Assembly: GCA_030598645.1 (NCBI GenBank)
Contig: JAUVPN010000044.1
Span: 1-11,731, forward strand
Length of the DNA: 11,731 nucleotides
Direction of reading: 5' to 3'
From: Hyphomicrobium sp.
Lineage (GTDB): Bacteria; Pseudomonadota; Alphaproteobacteria; Rhizobiales; Hyphomicrobiaceae
The notes under the pieces were generated by a model that had not been told where the DNA came from, did not search any database, and saw only the letters and a program-made list of their open reading frames with translations. Shown one piece after another: positions 1-7,120 of the stretch. The stretch's first letter is position 1. Every line of letters starts with the position of its first letter. The position numbers and the translations under genes were made by a program.

Positions 1-93
1 CGTTTCCCCTTCTTCGATCGTGAGCGATACGTTGCGCAACGCATAGCTTTGACCGCCGTCGAAGGATTTGCTGACGTTGTCGAGGACGATCAT
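1..93 (-). CDS. ABC transporter ATP-binding protein, N-terminal fragment (runs off the left edge)
   Basis: Read on the minus strand from the ATG at 93-91, the first 31 codons encode MIVLDNVSKSFDGG followed by QSYALRNVSLTIEEGET. This is the usual opening of an ABC ATPase: a first beta strand, the aromatic A-loop region, then a strand leading into the Walker A loop, which lies beyond the window edge. The protein would bind and hydrolyse ATP on the cytoplasmic face of a membrane transporter. The substrate cannot be told from this piece. No strong ribosome binding site is visible; a weak GAG lies a few bases upstream. The gene is divergent from the hydrolase that follows. Family assignment is fairly firm, subfamily unknown. 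Confidence 0.75.
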   Translation of the reverse strand, partial: MIVLDNVSKSFDGGQSYALRNVSLTIEEGET

Positions 94-177
94 ATGCGCT
101 CGATGTTGTTTATGTTTCGGCAATAGCACGAATTGCGCACAATGGGTGCCCGCTGGCGAAGGTATGTTTTTGCTCGC

Positions 178-205
178 ATGTCCGTTTTAGGGGCAATGCG
201 GACAT
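178..205. repeat. 28-bp inverted-arm repeat, single copy
   Basis: Arms ATGTCCG (178-184) and CGGACAT (199-205) are perfectly complementary. The full unit has the same 28-bp length as the other copies in the window. It lies in the gap between the ABC ATPase gene and the hydrolase, inside an in-frame upstream extension of the hydrolase reading frame, and so argues that this extension is not coding. Confidence 0.7.
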
Positions 206-290
206 TAGCGGAATTCGCTGGCCAGGCGAACTATACGTCTCCGGTGATGATCCAGGGTCGCCCTCAAAGCGTTTCTTTGGAACAACAACC

Positions 291-295
291 AGGAA
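291..295 (+). promoter_or_regulatory. Ribosome binding site deciding the hydrolase start
   Basis: AGGAA lies 8 nt before the ATG at 304. No comparable site precedes the upstream TTG at 133 in the same frame. Confidence 0.6.
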
Positions 296-303
296 TCTGC
301 GTT

Positions 304-1317
304 ATGGCCGTCAGCAGAATGTGCTCGTTACCGGCGTTGCCGGGTTTCTTGCGAAGTAGTTGGTATCTGTTCTTCTCCACATGCAAAATACTTACCGCGT
401 TCATAGCCTCGGCCCTATACCTCAGCTCAGCACCGGCTCTTGCTGAGGATCCGCTTGAGGGCTTTCAGCCACTCGGGCGCCTCGTGTCAGTGGGTGAACA
501 TAAGCTTCATATTCATTGCACGGGTAGAGGATCACCGACGGTACTACTTGAAGCTGGGATTGGCGGCAATCACTTAGATTGGATCTTGGCGCAACCCATT
601 ATCGCACGGCAGACGCGGGTCTGTAGCTATGACCGTGCGGGGTACGGGTGGAGCGAACGCGGACCGAAACCTCGGCTTGCCTCTAGTATTTCCGCGGAAC
701 TTCAGGTGTTAGTAAGGCGCGCTGGTCTTGAGGGTCCGTTTGTTCTTGTCGGACACTCATTTGGTGGGCTGCTTTCCATATACTACGCTGCGAAGTACGC
801 CGACCAAGTTGTTGGTTTGGTGTTGGTCGACTCTATGCATCATGACCAGTACGACGTTTTTGCTGAGGAAGGTATCAAAGTTGCCAGTGAGCCGTCACGC
901 GCAGTGATTTATTCGGGACGTGACCTGCTGACGTACGGCATTCCCCCCGTTTACCAGGACATGGCTTACGAGCTCGCAACCACCGATAAAACTCGCTCGT
1001 TCATGTTTAATGAGTTGCGCAACATGAAAGGCACAATGAGCGAAGTACGGCCGGTGAACCTGCGCGGCCTGCCTGTGCGTCTCATTATTCATGGTCGTCG
1101 TGAATGGGACAAAATTTATAAAGACGGCCGCATGGAAAGAGTGTGGCGTACCTTGCAAGCCGATCTTCAAAAGACTCATCGCGGCGCACCTCTAATTTTG
1201 GCCGCCGACGCCGGACATCAAATACCGCTCGATGCGCCCAAACTTGTTGCACAGGTTGTCAGCGATGTCGTTGCGGTCGCAAGACGCTCTCGTCCAGACG
1301 CTTATGGCAACGACTGA
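304..1317 (+). CDS. Secreted alpha/beta hydrolase
   Basis: A 337-residue serine hydrolase of the alpha/beta fold, probably an esterase-like enzyme of unknown substrate. The ATG at 304 is chosen because of the AGGAA site and because it opens a classic signal peptide: a hydrophobic stretch at about residues 20-42 and an Ala-Leu-Ala cleavage site at 45-47, giving a periplasmic or secreted enzyme. The mature part shows strand-loop motifs of the fold: LLEAGIGG near 81 (oxyanion region), SYDRAGYGWSE near 108-118, and the nucleophile elbow GHSFG with Ser152. His305 in DAGHQ is the likely catalytic histidine. The acid is less clear, perhaps Glu267 or Asp269 in the segment after GRR. Length fits the family. 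The gene stands alone, flanked by repeat-bearing gaps on both sides. Specificity cannot be inferred. Confidence 0.88.
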   Translation: MAVSRMCSLPALPGFLRSSWYLFFSTCKILTAFIASALYLSSAPALAEDPLEGFQPLGRLVSVGEHKLHIHCTGRGSPTVLLEAGIGGNHLDWILAQPIIARQTRVCSYDRAGYGWSERGPKPRLASSISAELQVLVRRAGLEGPFVLVGHSFGGLLSIYYAAKYADQVVGLVLVDSMHHDQYDVFAEEGIKVASEPSRAVIYSGRDLLTYGIPPVYQDMAYELATTDKTRSFMFNELRNMKGTMSEVRPVNLRGLPVRLIIHGRREWDKIYKDGRMERVWRTLQADLQKTHRGAPLILAADAGHQIPLDAPKLVAQVVSDVVAVARRSRPDAYGND

Positions 1318-1401
1318 CGTTCCTGGAACCACATCACTGGCGTCATAGCGAACCCCTGAGAATATCGGTTCGATCCGCAAGATCACAATTCTGGCAGCGG
1401 T

Positions 1402-1502
1402 GTGTCGGCTATTTCGGGCAAAGCGGACATCGATACCGTCTTTGAGAATGCGCGATTTACGCGCGAAGGCAGATATTTGAGAGTCTTAATGAGATGTCCA
1501 TT
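1402..1502. repeat. Degenerate inverted-arm array reaching the next gene's start codon
   Basis: Arms GTGTCGGCT (1402-1410) and AGCGGACAT (1422-1430) form the best unit. After exactly 17 nt comes ATGCGCGAT (1448-1456), then AGGCAGATAT (about 1467-1476), and after another 17 nt ATGTCCATT (1494-1502). The spacers match those of the other arrays, so this looks like an eroded tandem array. Its last arm is the start region of the 1494 gene. The middle arms are weak matches (about 6 of 9, and 8 of 10 to the AGGCGGACAT variant). Confidence 0.55.
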
Positions 1503-1844
1503 ATGCCTGGGAAGAAATGGTCCCTCGTCGTAGGTGTTGTGGCCTCGGTTTTCTGGGCGCTGGGAGCCGGATGGTACAAACTGCAAGCCGACGATCAAAG
1601 TGCATTCGAGGTTTACTCATTCTACTTTGACCTTTGCAGCAGCAGGAGGGGCAAACACAAAGATTTTGATTTTCAGCGTTGCTTGGAACAGGGAAATAGA
1701 ACTTACAAAGCCCACATGGAAGAACGCTGGCAAAATGCTGCCTTCATAGCTCTTGTCCCAATCCTGCCCGGATGGGGTATCGCCTATCTCGTCTTCGTCA
1801 CATGGCGACGGGTGGCAAAGAATTATACACGCACTGAAAAGTGA
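1494..1844 (+). CDS. Small two-helix membrane protein, function unknown
   Basis: A 116-residue protein I cannot assign to a named family. Residues about 9-28 and 82-103 are hydrophobic and would span the membrane twice. Lys7-Lys8 before helix 1 and Arg105-Arg106 after helix 2 suggest that both termini are cytoplasmic and that the 50-residue hydrophilic loop is periplasmic. The loop carries two cysteines (Cys48 and Cys63) that could form a disulfide. An alternative start is the ATG at 1503 (MPGKK). The first one, 1494, coincides with an arm of the intergenic repeat, and neither start has a strong ribosome binding site. The amphipathic layout makes it more likely real than chance. Function unknown. 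Confidence 0.6.
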   Translation: MSIMPGKKWSLVVGVVASVFWALGAGWYKLQADDQSAFEVYSFYFDLCSSRRGKHKDFDFQRCLEQGNRTYKAHMEERWQNAAFIALVPILPGWGIAYLVFVTWRRVAKNYTRTEK

Positions 1845-2189
1845 CATTCACGGCAAGTAGTGGTGGTTAGGCTTCCACAAACTTGTGCCCTTTGGGCACT
1901 TAGCGGACATTGCGCCCCCTCAATCCAATGTCAGATTTCGGGGTAAGGTGGACATCCCCTCTGATGTGAAGGATGTCCATCGTGCCGCAGTAACGGTCAT
2001 TGCGAGCAAAAAGTGCTACTTGCACACTCTTGCATAAGGGCTCGGTGTGCGTGGAGAATGAGAGCAATGGGAGCGACATGAACATCCCGTCTGGTTCAGC
2101 AGAGCTCCTACATCGCCGTGTGCCACCGCCTCGGTCAGTCGATAAAATGGTCCGCAACAGAAGCATTATTTTTAGGGCGAGCAATCGGC
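1845..2189. other. Intergenic region of 345 bp before the TonB gene
   Basis: This gap holds the best tandem repeat array of the window (1883-2000) and the upstream region of the TonB-like gene. I see no RNA gene, no convincing Fur or Irr box and no clear -35/-10 pair. Confidence 0.5.
1883..2000. repeat. Tandem inverted-arm array, period 45 bp
   Basis: Arms start at 1883 (TTGTGCCCT, degenerate), 1902 (AGCGGACAT), 1928 (ATGTCAGAT), 1947 (GGTGGACAT), 1973 (ATGTCCATC) and 1992 (AACGGTCAT). Spacers are 10, 17, 10, 17 and 10 nt exactly, so like-oriented arms recur every 45 bp (1883, 1928, 1973). GTGCCC-TTT-GGGCAC at 1885-1899 makes an additional tight hairpin inside the first unit. Confidence 0.7.
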
Positions 2190-3023
2190 ATGAGCGCTAA
2201 CGAAATTGTGCTGACGGCAGATAGCACGCACGCGCTTGCCGAACATTTGGCAATCGCCAGGAATAGGCGGCAGCCAATTTTCTTAATCGCGCTGGGGTGC
2301 GCCGCAGCTGTGCACGCAGCGCTCATTCTCGGAGTCATTAGTTATTCACCGCGCTATATTGGCGATCCCGACGGAAGTTCGAGGGTCATTAATATTGAAT
2401 TGATCGACGAGGCCGACTTCCAGAGCAGAGCATCTGTCACGAGTCGACCGGGCAATTCGCCGTCAGCCCCCGCTACCAGGGCGCCGCGCCGGCCCGAAGC
2501 GGGGCGCCCCTCTGCCCCCACCCTTCCGCAGAAATCGGCTGACCCGCCGCCGCTCAAGACAAAGAAGCCTGACCTGCCGTCACCGCCAGATTCCTCGGCA
2601 AAACGTAGCCCGACCAAGTTTGCTCCGAATTACGAATTCAAGCCGCCAGCAGAATTGGACCTGCGCGTGCCGTTCAATGCGACAACGCGTAGCGCTTCGA
2701 GTGGGCCGCAAGGCCGCTCGTCAGCGGTTGCCCGGCCGCCAGGTGTTACGCGATCAGGGGAGAATGATAAATTCGGGCGCGACGTCATACGGAGCTTAAA
2801 AAAGACGATGCCTCCACCGAGCGGCATCAAGGGTCGGGTTACCATAAGAATTTTCTTGGACGAAAAAGGCAACATTGCAAAGGTCGAACTTGTTCAGAGC
2901 GGGGGCAACCGCGAATTGGATCAAAGCGTTCTGTTCTCGGCGCAACAGGCGAACTTCCCATACCCACCCAATGGCGCGACGGTGGCGGATCGGACGTTTC
3001 GCGTGACCTACGTCTACAGATGA
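2190..3023 (+). CDS. TonB-like energy transducer
   Basis: A 277-residue protein with the TonB layout. There is a short cytoplasmic N-terminus and one membrane helix at about residues 30-51. A histidine within the helix (His42, VHAALIL) is placed like the functionally important TonB helix histidine. A proline/basic-rich periplasmic spacer covers about 85-185, and a TonB C-terminal domain about 195-277, with the motifs VTIRIFLDEKGNIAKVEL, the SGGNRELDQSV region and a final FRVTYVYR strand. Family members pass proton-motive-force energy from ExbB/ExbD to outer-membrane receptors for iron complexes or other nutrients. The ATG at 2190 is preferred over an upstream GTG at 2118 because AGGGCGA lies 9 nt before it and the extra 24 residues are not TonB-like. 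No exbB, exbD or receptor gene is in the window, so its partner is unknown. Confidence 0.85.
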   Translation: MSANEIVLTADSTHALAEHLAIARNRRQPIFLIALGCAAAVHAALILGVISYSPRYIGDPDGSSRVINIELIDEADFQSRASVTSRPGNSPSAPATRAPRRPEAGRPSAPTLPQKSADPPPLKTKKPDLPSPPDSSAKRSPTKFAPNYEFKPPAELDLRVPFNATTRSASSGPQGRSSAVARPPGVTRSGENDKFGRDVIRSLKKTMPPPSGIKGRVTIRIFLDEKGNIAKVELVQSGGNRELDQSVLFSAQQANFPYPPNGATVADRTFRVTYVYR

Positions 3024-3083
3024 GATGGGCGTTTGGTGGAGATTTCTCCGGGGTTCAGCTGGTACCCCTGCTCAAGCAGTCAA

Positions 3084-3137
3084 AGCGGACGTTCCTGAGG
3101 TGCCCTCCCATGTCCGCTAAGTGCCAATAGCGGGCAT
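3084..3137. repeat. Three-arm copy of the inverted-arm repeat
   Basis: Arms AGCGGACGT (3084-3092), ATGTCCGCT (3110-3118) and AGCGGGCAT (3129-3137) are separated by 17 and 10 nt. The spacing is identical to that of 5833-5886, and the 10-nt spacers differ at one base only (AAGTGCCAAT here, AAGTGCCAAA there). It lies between the convergent TonB and DUF1499 genes. Confidence 0.75.
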
Positions 3138-3177
3138 CCCGCTCGACACGATCCATCGAGGTGCTCAGGCGGCATGC

Positions 3178-3918
3178 CTACACTCCTTGGAACTTGCTGT
3201 AGAACTCACGGATGCGGTCGGCATTGGCGCCAAGATCAGAGACGCCTACGCGGGATTTGGAGCGAACATCAATCCGCGTTGTCTTGCCTTCGGTGGTGAG
3301 CCGAACGACAAAGTCGTCGATGAAGCCGAACCAGAAGGAGGTGTACGTCGCCTCTATAGTTGAGGTGCCGTTGGAGCTTTCCTTCAGGATGTCCATTTTC
3401 ATATCTTGAAGGGTCGCCCGCGCACGCCTGACTGCTTCCTTGATGCCCATGTCGACGACAACCGGCTTGATGTCCGGAAACGCTTTTTTCTGTGCCTCAG
3501 CGATTGTCAAATCTGAATGCGGCGCTTGCTGTGCTTCCATGTATTCGGGCGGATTATTTCTAGGAAACGCCGCACCGGCAACAATCTTCGGAGGATGATC
3601 AAAGTCAGTCGTTATGTCATGGATGAATGGGTTCGCTCCAACAAGTTGCTCAAACTTTATTGGAACGATGGCAGCGCACCCTACCGCAATGGTTGCGAGG
3701 AGCAACAACACCGAGAGGTTGCGGGTCTTGAATAGTGCGATGATGAATGACAATCCTGACAACCCTGCCAAAGTGATTGCAGGTAGTCTCAAGCCACGCA
3801 TGATGGTCAATCCGGTTTCATAATTCCACCAGCCAAAACGCGTCCCTGGTCCAGCAACAGAAATTGCGGCTGCCGCTGCAAATGCAAGTAAAGCTATAAT
3901 TAGCAGAATGCCTCTCAT
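3178..3918 (-). CDS. DUF1499 family membrane protein
   Basis: A 246-residue protein. Residues 1-22, about 44-63 and about 68-86 are hydrophobic and give three likely membrane segments, followed by a soluble DUF1499 domain from about residue 92 to the end. The domain carries the characteristic HDITTDFDHPP segment (100-110) and a later stretch rich in beta strands (ATYTSFWFGFIDDFVVRL, about 190-207) that ends with a conserved RIDVRSKSRVG-like strand and DLGANADRIREF. The start ATG at 3918-3916 is preceded by GAGG about 7-8 nt upstream. The biochemical role of DUF1499 is not known to me. It stands 166 bp from the CoA-transferase gene on the same strand and is probably a separate transcript, although read-through from that gene is possible. 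Confidence 0.85.
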   Translation of the reverse strand: MRGILLIIALLAFAAAAAISVAGPGTRFGWWNYETGLTIMRGLRLPAITLAGLSGLSFIIALFKTRNLSVLLLLATIAVGCAAIVPIKFEQLVGANPFIHDITTDFDHPPKIVAGAAFPRNNPPEYMEAQQAPHSDLTIAEAQKKAFPDIKPVVVDMGIKEAVRRARATLQDMKMDILKESSNGTSTIEATYTSFWFGFIDDFVVRLTTEGKTTRIDVRSKSRVGVSDLGANADRIREFYSKFQGV

Positions 3919-4084
3919 TGGTGAGCCTCATGCGAAGCCAAACAGCTTGATACAGGCCAAAGCCGACATATGCATCGAGATATTCGATACACTGGACACT
4001 ATTCTGACGACCAAGCTTTCGCGAGCACCACCAGCAGGCGGTCCTGCCAGAGCAGGGACGATCGGCAGAACCGTTACGTTTCTT

Positions 4085-5563
4085 CTAAACTGCCTCGCCC
4101 TTGGCGTTCGTGGTCCAGACAGGCTGGCTGGCGCCCTGCATGTAGAGCATCGGCTGGTCCCAGAACTGAGGGGTCTTCATCTTTTCAACCTGCGAGGCGG
4201 GCCGCGTGTATTCGCCAAAGGCGGTCATGCCTGTCACCAGGTTAGGTTCCAAGATCTGGTGCTCTTCGCCAAGGTTCTCATAATTCTCGATGACCCGCTT
4301 GTCATTGAAGCCAAGGCTGGTCATGTACTGCACGCATTGCGTTAGCGTGACCCGGACGGAGTAGCTCCCACCCTCCTTGGCGCGGCGCAGAAGCGCAGCC
4401 TTGGCGCCGATCGCGCCTAGATAGCCAGTCATTATATCGCAGACCACGTTGACCTGCTGCGGCAGCAGCGGCTGATCGGGTGTGCCCTCCGCCGTGTAGA
4501 GGCCGGCAATGCCGCCAGCGCTCAAGTCGTAGCCCGGCCAGTTGGTCCAGGGCCCCTCGTGGGTGTTCAGCTTGACGCTGACATAGATTACGCCAGGGTT
4601 TCGTTCGGCCAGCGCCTGCGCCGAATAGCCCTCGCTGTCTGCCAGACCGGGGCGCAGGTTCTCGACAAAGACATCGCCTTCTTCGATCAGCTTGTAGACG
4701 TGCTTGCGGTTCTCTGATTCGCGGGCATCCAGATAGGCCTGCCGCTGCCCGGCGTGAGCGGTAAAGAAAAAGTTCCCGAACTCGACCCAGTCAGGCATGT
4801 CGAGGTTGAGGCACTCGGCCCCCTGCATCGCCAATGTCCGGCAGACACAGGGCCCGGCAACCGCATGCACAAACGACAGGACTTTCAGCCCAGACAGCGG
4901 GCGTTCGCCCTGCGGTAGCGGAACAGGCGGACCATCGGCGATCTTTTCGATGTGGATGAGAGGCGTTTCCTGATGGACGCGGCCCTGTTCTGTCGCGGCC
5001 CATTCCTCTTTCGTGCGGATGATGTGCAGCGGTAACTGCACGGCTTCGGCGGCCGCTTCCAGTTCCGCGGATTCGCGTCGGGCCATCGCAGCGCGCACCT
5101 GTCCGATATCGGGACCGCAGCGCAAGAGGTTCATGGCCTTGCGCTGCTGACTCGGATAGGGGGGCGACAACACCATCCACCGGCCGTCGCGGGCGCGCGC
5201 AATACTTGGATTCAAAACAAAGACGTTCTTATTCCATGCCTTCGAAACGCCGCTGATCGTGGTATAAGACAGCGCATCCTTCTGCCAAGGGCTCTGTTCG
5301 ATCCAGGCTTTGCGCAGATCGATATGGATGTCCTGGCTTTCACCTGTCCGTTCCTTCCAGATGGCCGCATCGGCGACTGCATTTGCAGCTAGAACGCAGG
5401 CGGTTGTTGCGCCCGCCTTTATCACGGTCTTTCTGACAGGTTCCTTACCTGCAAAGGTGACTTTTCCACCGCCGTCCTCAATCGCCATACCGGCATCGCG
5501 CAGGATGTTGTCCGTTACCTTACGCAGGTCATCATGGGTTTCAGCATTCTGCTCCGTGATCAT
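4085..5563 (-). CDS. Family III CoA-transferase-like protein (CaiB/BaiF superfamily), two-part architecture
   Basis: A 492-residue protein. The C-terminal part (about 222-415) is a recognisable CaiB/BaiF domain. It has the opening PLSGLKVLSF strand, GDVFVENLRPGLADSEGYS (296-314), RNPGVIYVSVK (321-331) and PGYDLSAGGIAGL (343-355), in which Asp346 is the expected catalytic aspartate that carries the acyl intermediate. Next come TPDQP and the helix AIGAKAALLRRA. The N-terminal part (about 48-90) contains AADAIWKERTG-like sequence followed by DIHIDLRKAW, which resembles the segment normally found after the catalytic site, so the protein looks like a rearranged or partly duplicated fold. Family members move CoA between carboxylic acids or racemise acyl-CoAs; the substrate here is unknown. 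The ATG at 5563 is chosen because AAGGAG lies 5 nt before it; an in-frame ATG at 5617 would add 18 residues. Confidence 0.82.
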   Translation of the reverse strand: MITEQNAETHDDLRKVTDNILRDAGMAIEDGGGKVTFAGKEPVRKTVIKAGATTACVLAANAVADAAIWKERTGESQDIHIDLRKAWIEQSPWQKDALSYTTISGVSKAWNKNVFVLNPSIARARDGRWMVLSPPYPSQQRKAMNLLRCGPDIGQVRAAMARRESAELEAAAEAVQLPLHIIRTKEEWAATEQGRVHQETPLIHIEKIADGPPVPLPQGERPLSGLKVLSFVHAVAGPCVCRTLAMQGAECLNLDMPDWVEFGNFFFTAHAGQRQAYLDARESENRKHVYKLIEEGDVFVENLRPGLADSEGYSAQALAERNPGVIYVSVKLNTHEGPWTNWPGYDLSAGGIAGLYTAEGTPDQPLLPQQVNVVCDIMTGYLGAIGAKAALLRRAKEGGSYSVRVTLTQCVQYMTSLGFNDKRVIENYENLGEEHQILEPNLVTGMTAFGEYTRPASQVEKMKTPQFWDQPMLYMQGASQPVWTTNAKGEAV

Positions 5564-5568
5564 TTTCT

Positions 5569-5574
5569 CTCCTT
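5569..5574 (-). promoter_or_regulatory. Ribosome binding site deciding the CoA-transferase start
   Basis: On the minus strand AAGGAG precedes the ATG at 5563-5561 by 5 nt. It is the strongest such site in this part of the window. Confidence 0.75.
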
Positions 5575-5631
5575 GGCGCGCTGCTTCGATACTTGGTACC
5601 GGGCTTAGTCCATCCATCCGTTGTCTAGAGG

Positions 5632-5657
5632 GTGCACAGCCTTACGGATAGGTGCAC
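5632..5657. promoter_or_regulatory. Paired GGTGCAC/GTGCAC sites upstream of the CoA-transferase gene
   Basis: GGTGCAC occurs at 5631-5637 and again at 5651-5657, 20 bp apart, which is about two helical turns. Each contains the palindrome GTGCAC. They lie 69-94 bp upstream of the start codon, a position suited to an operator. This is inference from layout only. Confidence 0.25.
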
Positions 5658-5730
5658 GCTAATCGGTCATAGATATCGGCAAAACCGGCTGCCATTGGCG
5701 TTTGGTGCAAACAAACGAATCCGTCGGGGC

Positions 5731-5758
5731 AACTCCGTCAATGGCACCTAACGGACGA
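5731..5758. repeat. Diverged 28-bp copy of the inverted-arm repeat
   Basis: AACTCCGTC and AACGGACGA flank a 10-nt spacer containing GGCACCTA. This matches the reverse-orientation spacer GGCACTTA of better copies. About half of the left arm has eroded. Confidence 0.4.
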
Positions 5759-5812
5759 CAGTGAGGTCCAGCAATGATTTGCAGGCCACTATGCAGAAAC
5801 GTCCCTAGCCGG

Positions 5813-5910
5813 ATGTCGGCTCTGCACTGGGAAGCGGACATTTTCAGATGCGGCTTAGATGTCCGCTAAGTGCCAAAAGCGGACATGGCTCCAGGCTTTT
5901 CATGTCCTCT
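5813..5910. repeat. Five-arm inverted-arm array overlapping the end of the dioxygenase gene
   Basis: Arms lie at 5813 (ATGTCGGCT), 5833 (AGCGGACAT), 5859 (ATGTCCGCT), 5878 (AGCGGACAT) and 5902 (ATGTCCTCT), with spacers of 11, 17, 10 and 15 nt. The pair 5859-5867/5878-5886 is a perfect 9-bp inverted repeat. The last arm lies inside the dioxygenase coding region and specifies its final codons and part of its stop codon. Confidence 0.8.
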
Positions 5911-6823
5911 GATTGGGCACTGTGACCGGGACAAGCATCCTTTCGATGGATTCGCGCCTCGGCTCATATTGGGGTGGGAGCTTTAGGCTTCTTCCAAGAT
6001 CTTGCGCTGTCTCATCTATTGTGAATCCTGGCCGGTCGGTCGCGATCTCGAACAGCACGCCGCCCGGCTCACGGAAATAGATCGAATGGAAATATTGGCG
6101 ATCGATTGTCGGCGTGACAGCATACCCCGCTGCCATTAGCTGGTCCCGCCAGATCGTCTGTTCATCTAAGTTGGGCGCACGAAATGCCACGTGGTGGATG
6201 CTCCCCGCACCCATCTTGTCATGCATTCGCTCCGGCTGAGTACGCAGGTCAATAATTGATGTGCTCTCGCCATCAGCCGCGCGAAACCGTATTCGGTCAC
6301 CTTCTTGATCCACTTGCTTGTAACCAAGCAGCGCCGTCAGGAGGTCAGCGGTCGCGTCTGGGCACTCGAGGCACAGCGTCACGCCGTGGATTGCTTCAAT
6401 ATCAGTTACTTCTTCAGCCTTTGTGACTGATGTCTCGACGAGCTCCACAACTAGGCCATCTGGGTCGCGCAGCGACACGACGGTCTCGTTAAAACGTTGC
6501 TCTGGGTCCTCGAACTCGATCGCCAGATCCGCGAGGCGCAACATCCATGCCTCTAATCCGCCCGTAGGCACCCGAAAGGCAACCGAACTTGCCATGCCGG
6601 GACCGATTCGGCCTGAGCCTGCATTCGAGAACGGAAAAAACGACAGAACGGTTCCTGGCGTGCCGACATGATCACCGAAGTAGAAATGATACGTTCCGGG
6701 CTCGTCAAAGTTGACTGTCTTCTTCACAAGTCGAAGGCCAAGCACACGGGTGTGAAAGTCGATGTTTTGCTGTGGCCCGCTGGCAATCGCCGTTACGTGA
6801 TGAATGCCAAGTGTTTTCGGCAT
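5900..6823 (-). CDS. Ring-cleaving dioxygenase, VOC superfamily (PcpA/LinE/MhqO-like)
   Basis: A 307-residue protein of two glyoxalase-fold (VOC) modules: about 5-132 opening with GIHHVTAIAS, and about 143-265 opening with HGVTLCLE. The iron-binding triad typical of the PcpA/LinE group is visible as His9 (IHHVTA), His211 (SIHHVAF) and Glu259 (GVLFEIATD), at spacing close to that of the characterised enzymes. These enzymes use Fe(II) and oxygen to open 1,4-dihydroxy (hydroquinone) rings in the cytoplasm. AGGA lies 6 nt before the ATG at 6823. The gene is divergent from a glutathionyl-hydroquinone reductase, which supports a hydroquinone substrate; the exact ring substituents are unknown. The last codons and the TGA fall within a repeat arm, so the C-terminal PNQRT tail may be a late addition. 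Confidence 0.88.
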   Translation of the reverse strand: MPKTLGIHHVTAIASGPQQNIDFHTRVLGLRLVKKTVNFDEPGTYHFYFGDHVGTPGTVLSFFPFSNAGSGRIGPGMASSVAFRVPTGGLEAWMLRLADLAIEFEDPEQRFNETVVSLRDPDGLVVELVETSVTKAEEVTDIEAIHGVTLCLECPDATADLLTALLGYKQVDQEGDRIRFRAADGESTSIIDLRTQPERMHDKMGAGSIHHVAFRAPNLDEQTIWRDQLMAAGYAVTPTIDRQYFHSIYFREPGGVLFEIATDRPGFTIDETAQDLGRSLKLPPQYEPRRESIERMLVPVTVPNQRT

Positions 6824-6912
6824 GACGTATCCTAGCAGCTCAAACGCGACGTAGCCGGCAAGTTGGATCTTACCAACATCCCTGCTATCGGTTATTGGAT
6901 TGCGAATTTGCC

Positions 6913-6940
6913 ATGTCCATTAGCAGATGGAGGCAGCCAA
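6913..6940. repeat. Diverged 28-bp copy of the inverted-arm repeat
   Basis: ATGTCCATT (6913-6921) is followed after 10 nt by GGCAGCCAA (6932-6940), which matches the variant right arm GGCGGACAT at 6 of 9 positions. The left arm is identical to the one at 1494. Confidence 0.4.
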
Positions 6941-7120
6941 GCGCGACCCCCGTCGCATCGATTTCGCCGCTGGGTGTGGGTGGCCTCACGAAGATCTTCC
7001 GATTACAACCTCAGGGTTTGTACTAAACCGACATCGTTCCGGGAGCGTATAACTGACGCATAGCTGCATTTCGAAAGCGCGAATTGCCGAGTGATGAAGC
7101 GATCATCATATGTGAGAGTT

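Noticed and set aside
133..303. Upstream in-frame extension of the hydrolase from a TTG (57 extra codons)
   Set aside because: It runs through a 28-bp intergenic repeat, has no ribosome binding site and would bury the signal peptide inside the protein.
1883..2000. CRISPR-like regular spacing
   Set aside because: The arms are 9 bases, alternate in orientation and have 10/17-nt spacers; no direct repeats of CRISPR length and no cas genes are present.
2118..2189. GTG start giving a 301-residue TonB
   Set aside because: The ATG at 2190 has a well-spaced AGGGCGA site, and the extra residues do not resemble a TonB N-terminus.
3050..3068. Hairpin GGGGT...ACCCC as a terminator after TonB
   Set aside because: The stem is 5 bp with a 9-nt loop and no T-run follows.
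3908..4345. Plus-strand open frame of 145 codons
   Set aside because: It is antisense to the start of the DUF1499 gene and the end of the CoA-transferase gene, both of which have strong family motifs.
5659..5841. Minus-strand open frame of 60 codons
   Set aside because: It overlaps two repeat copies, has no ribosome binding site and shows no family motif.
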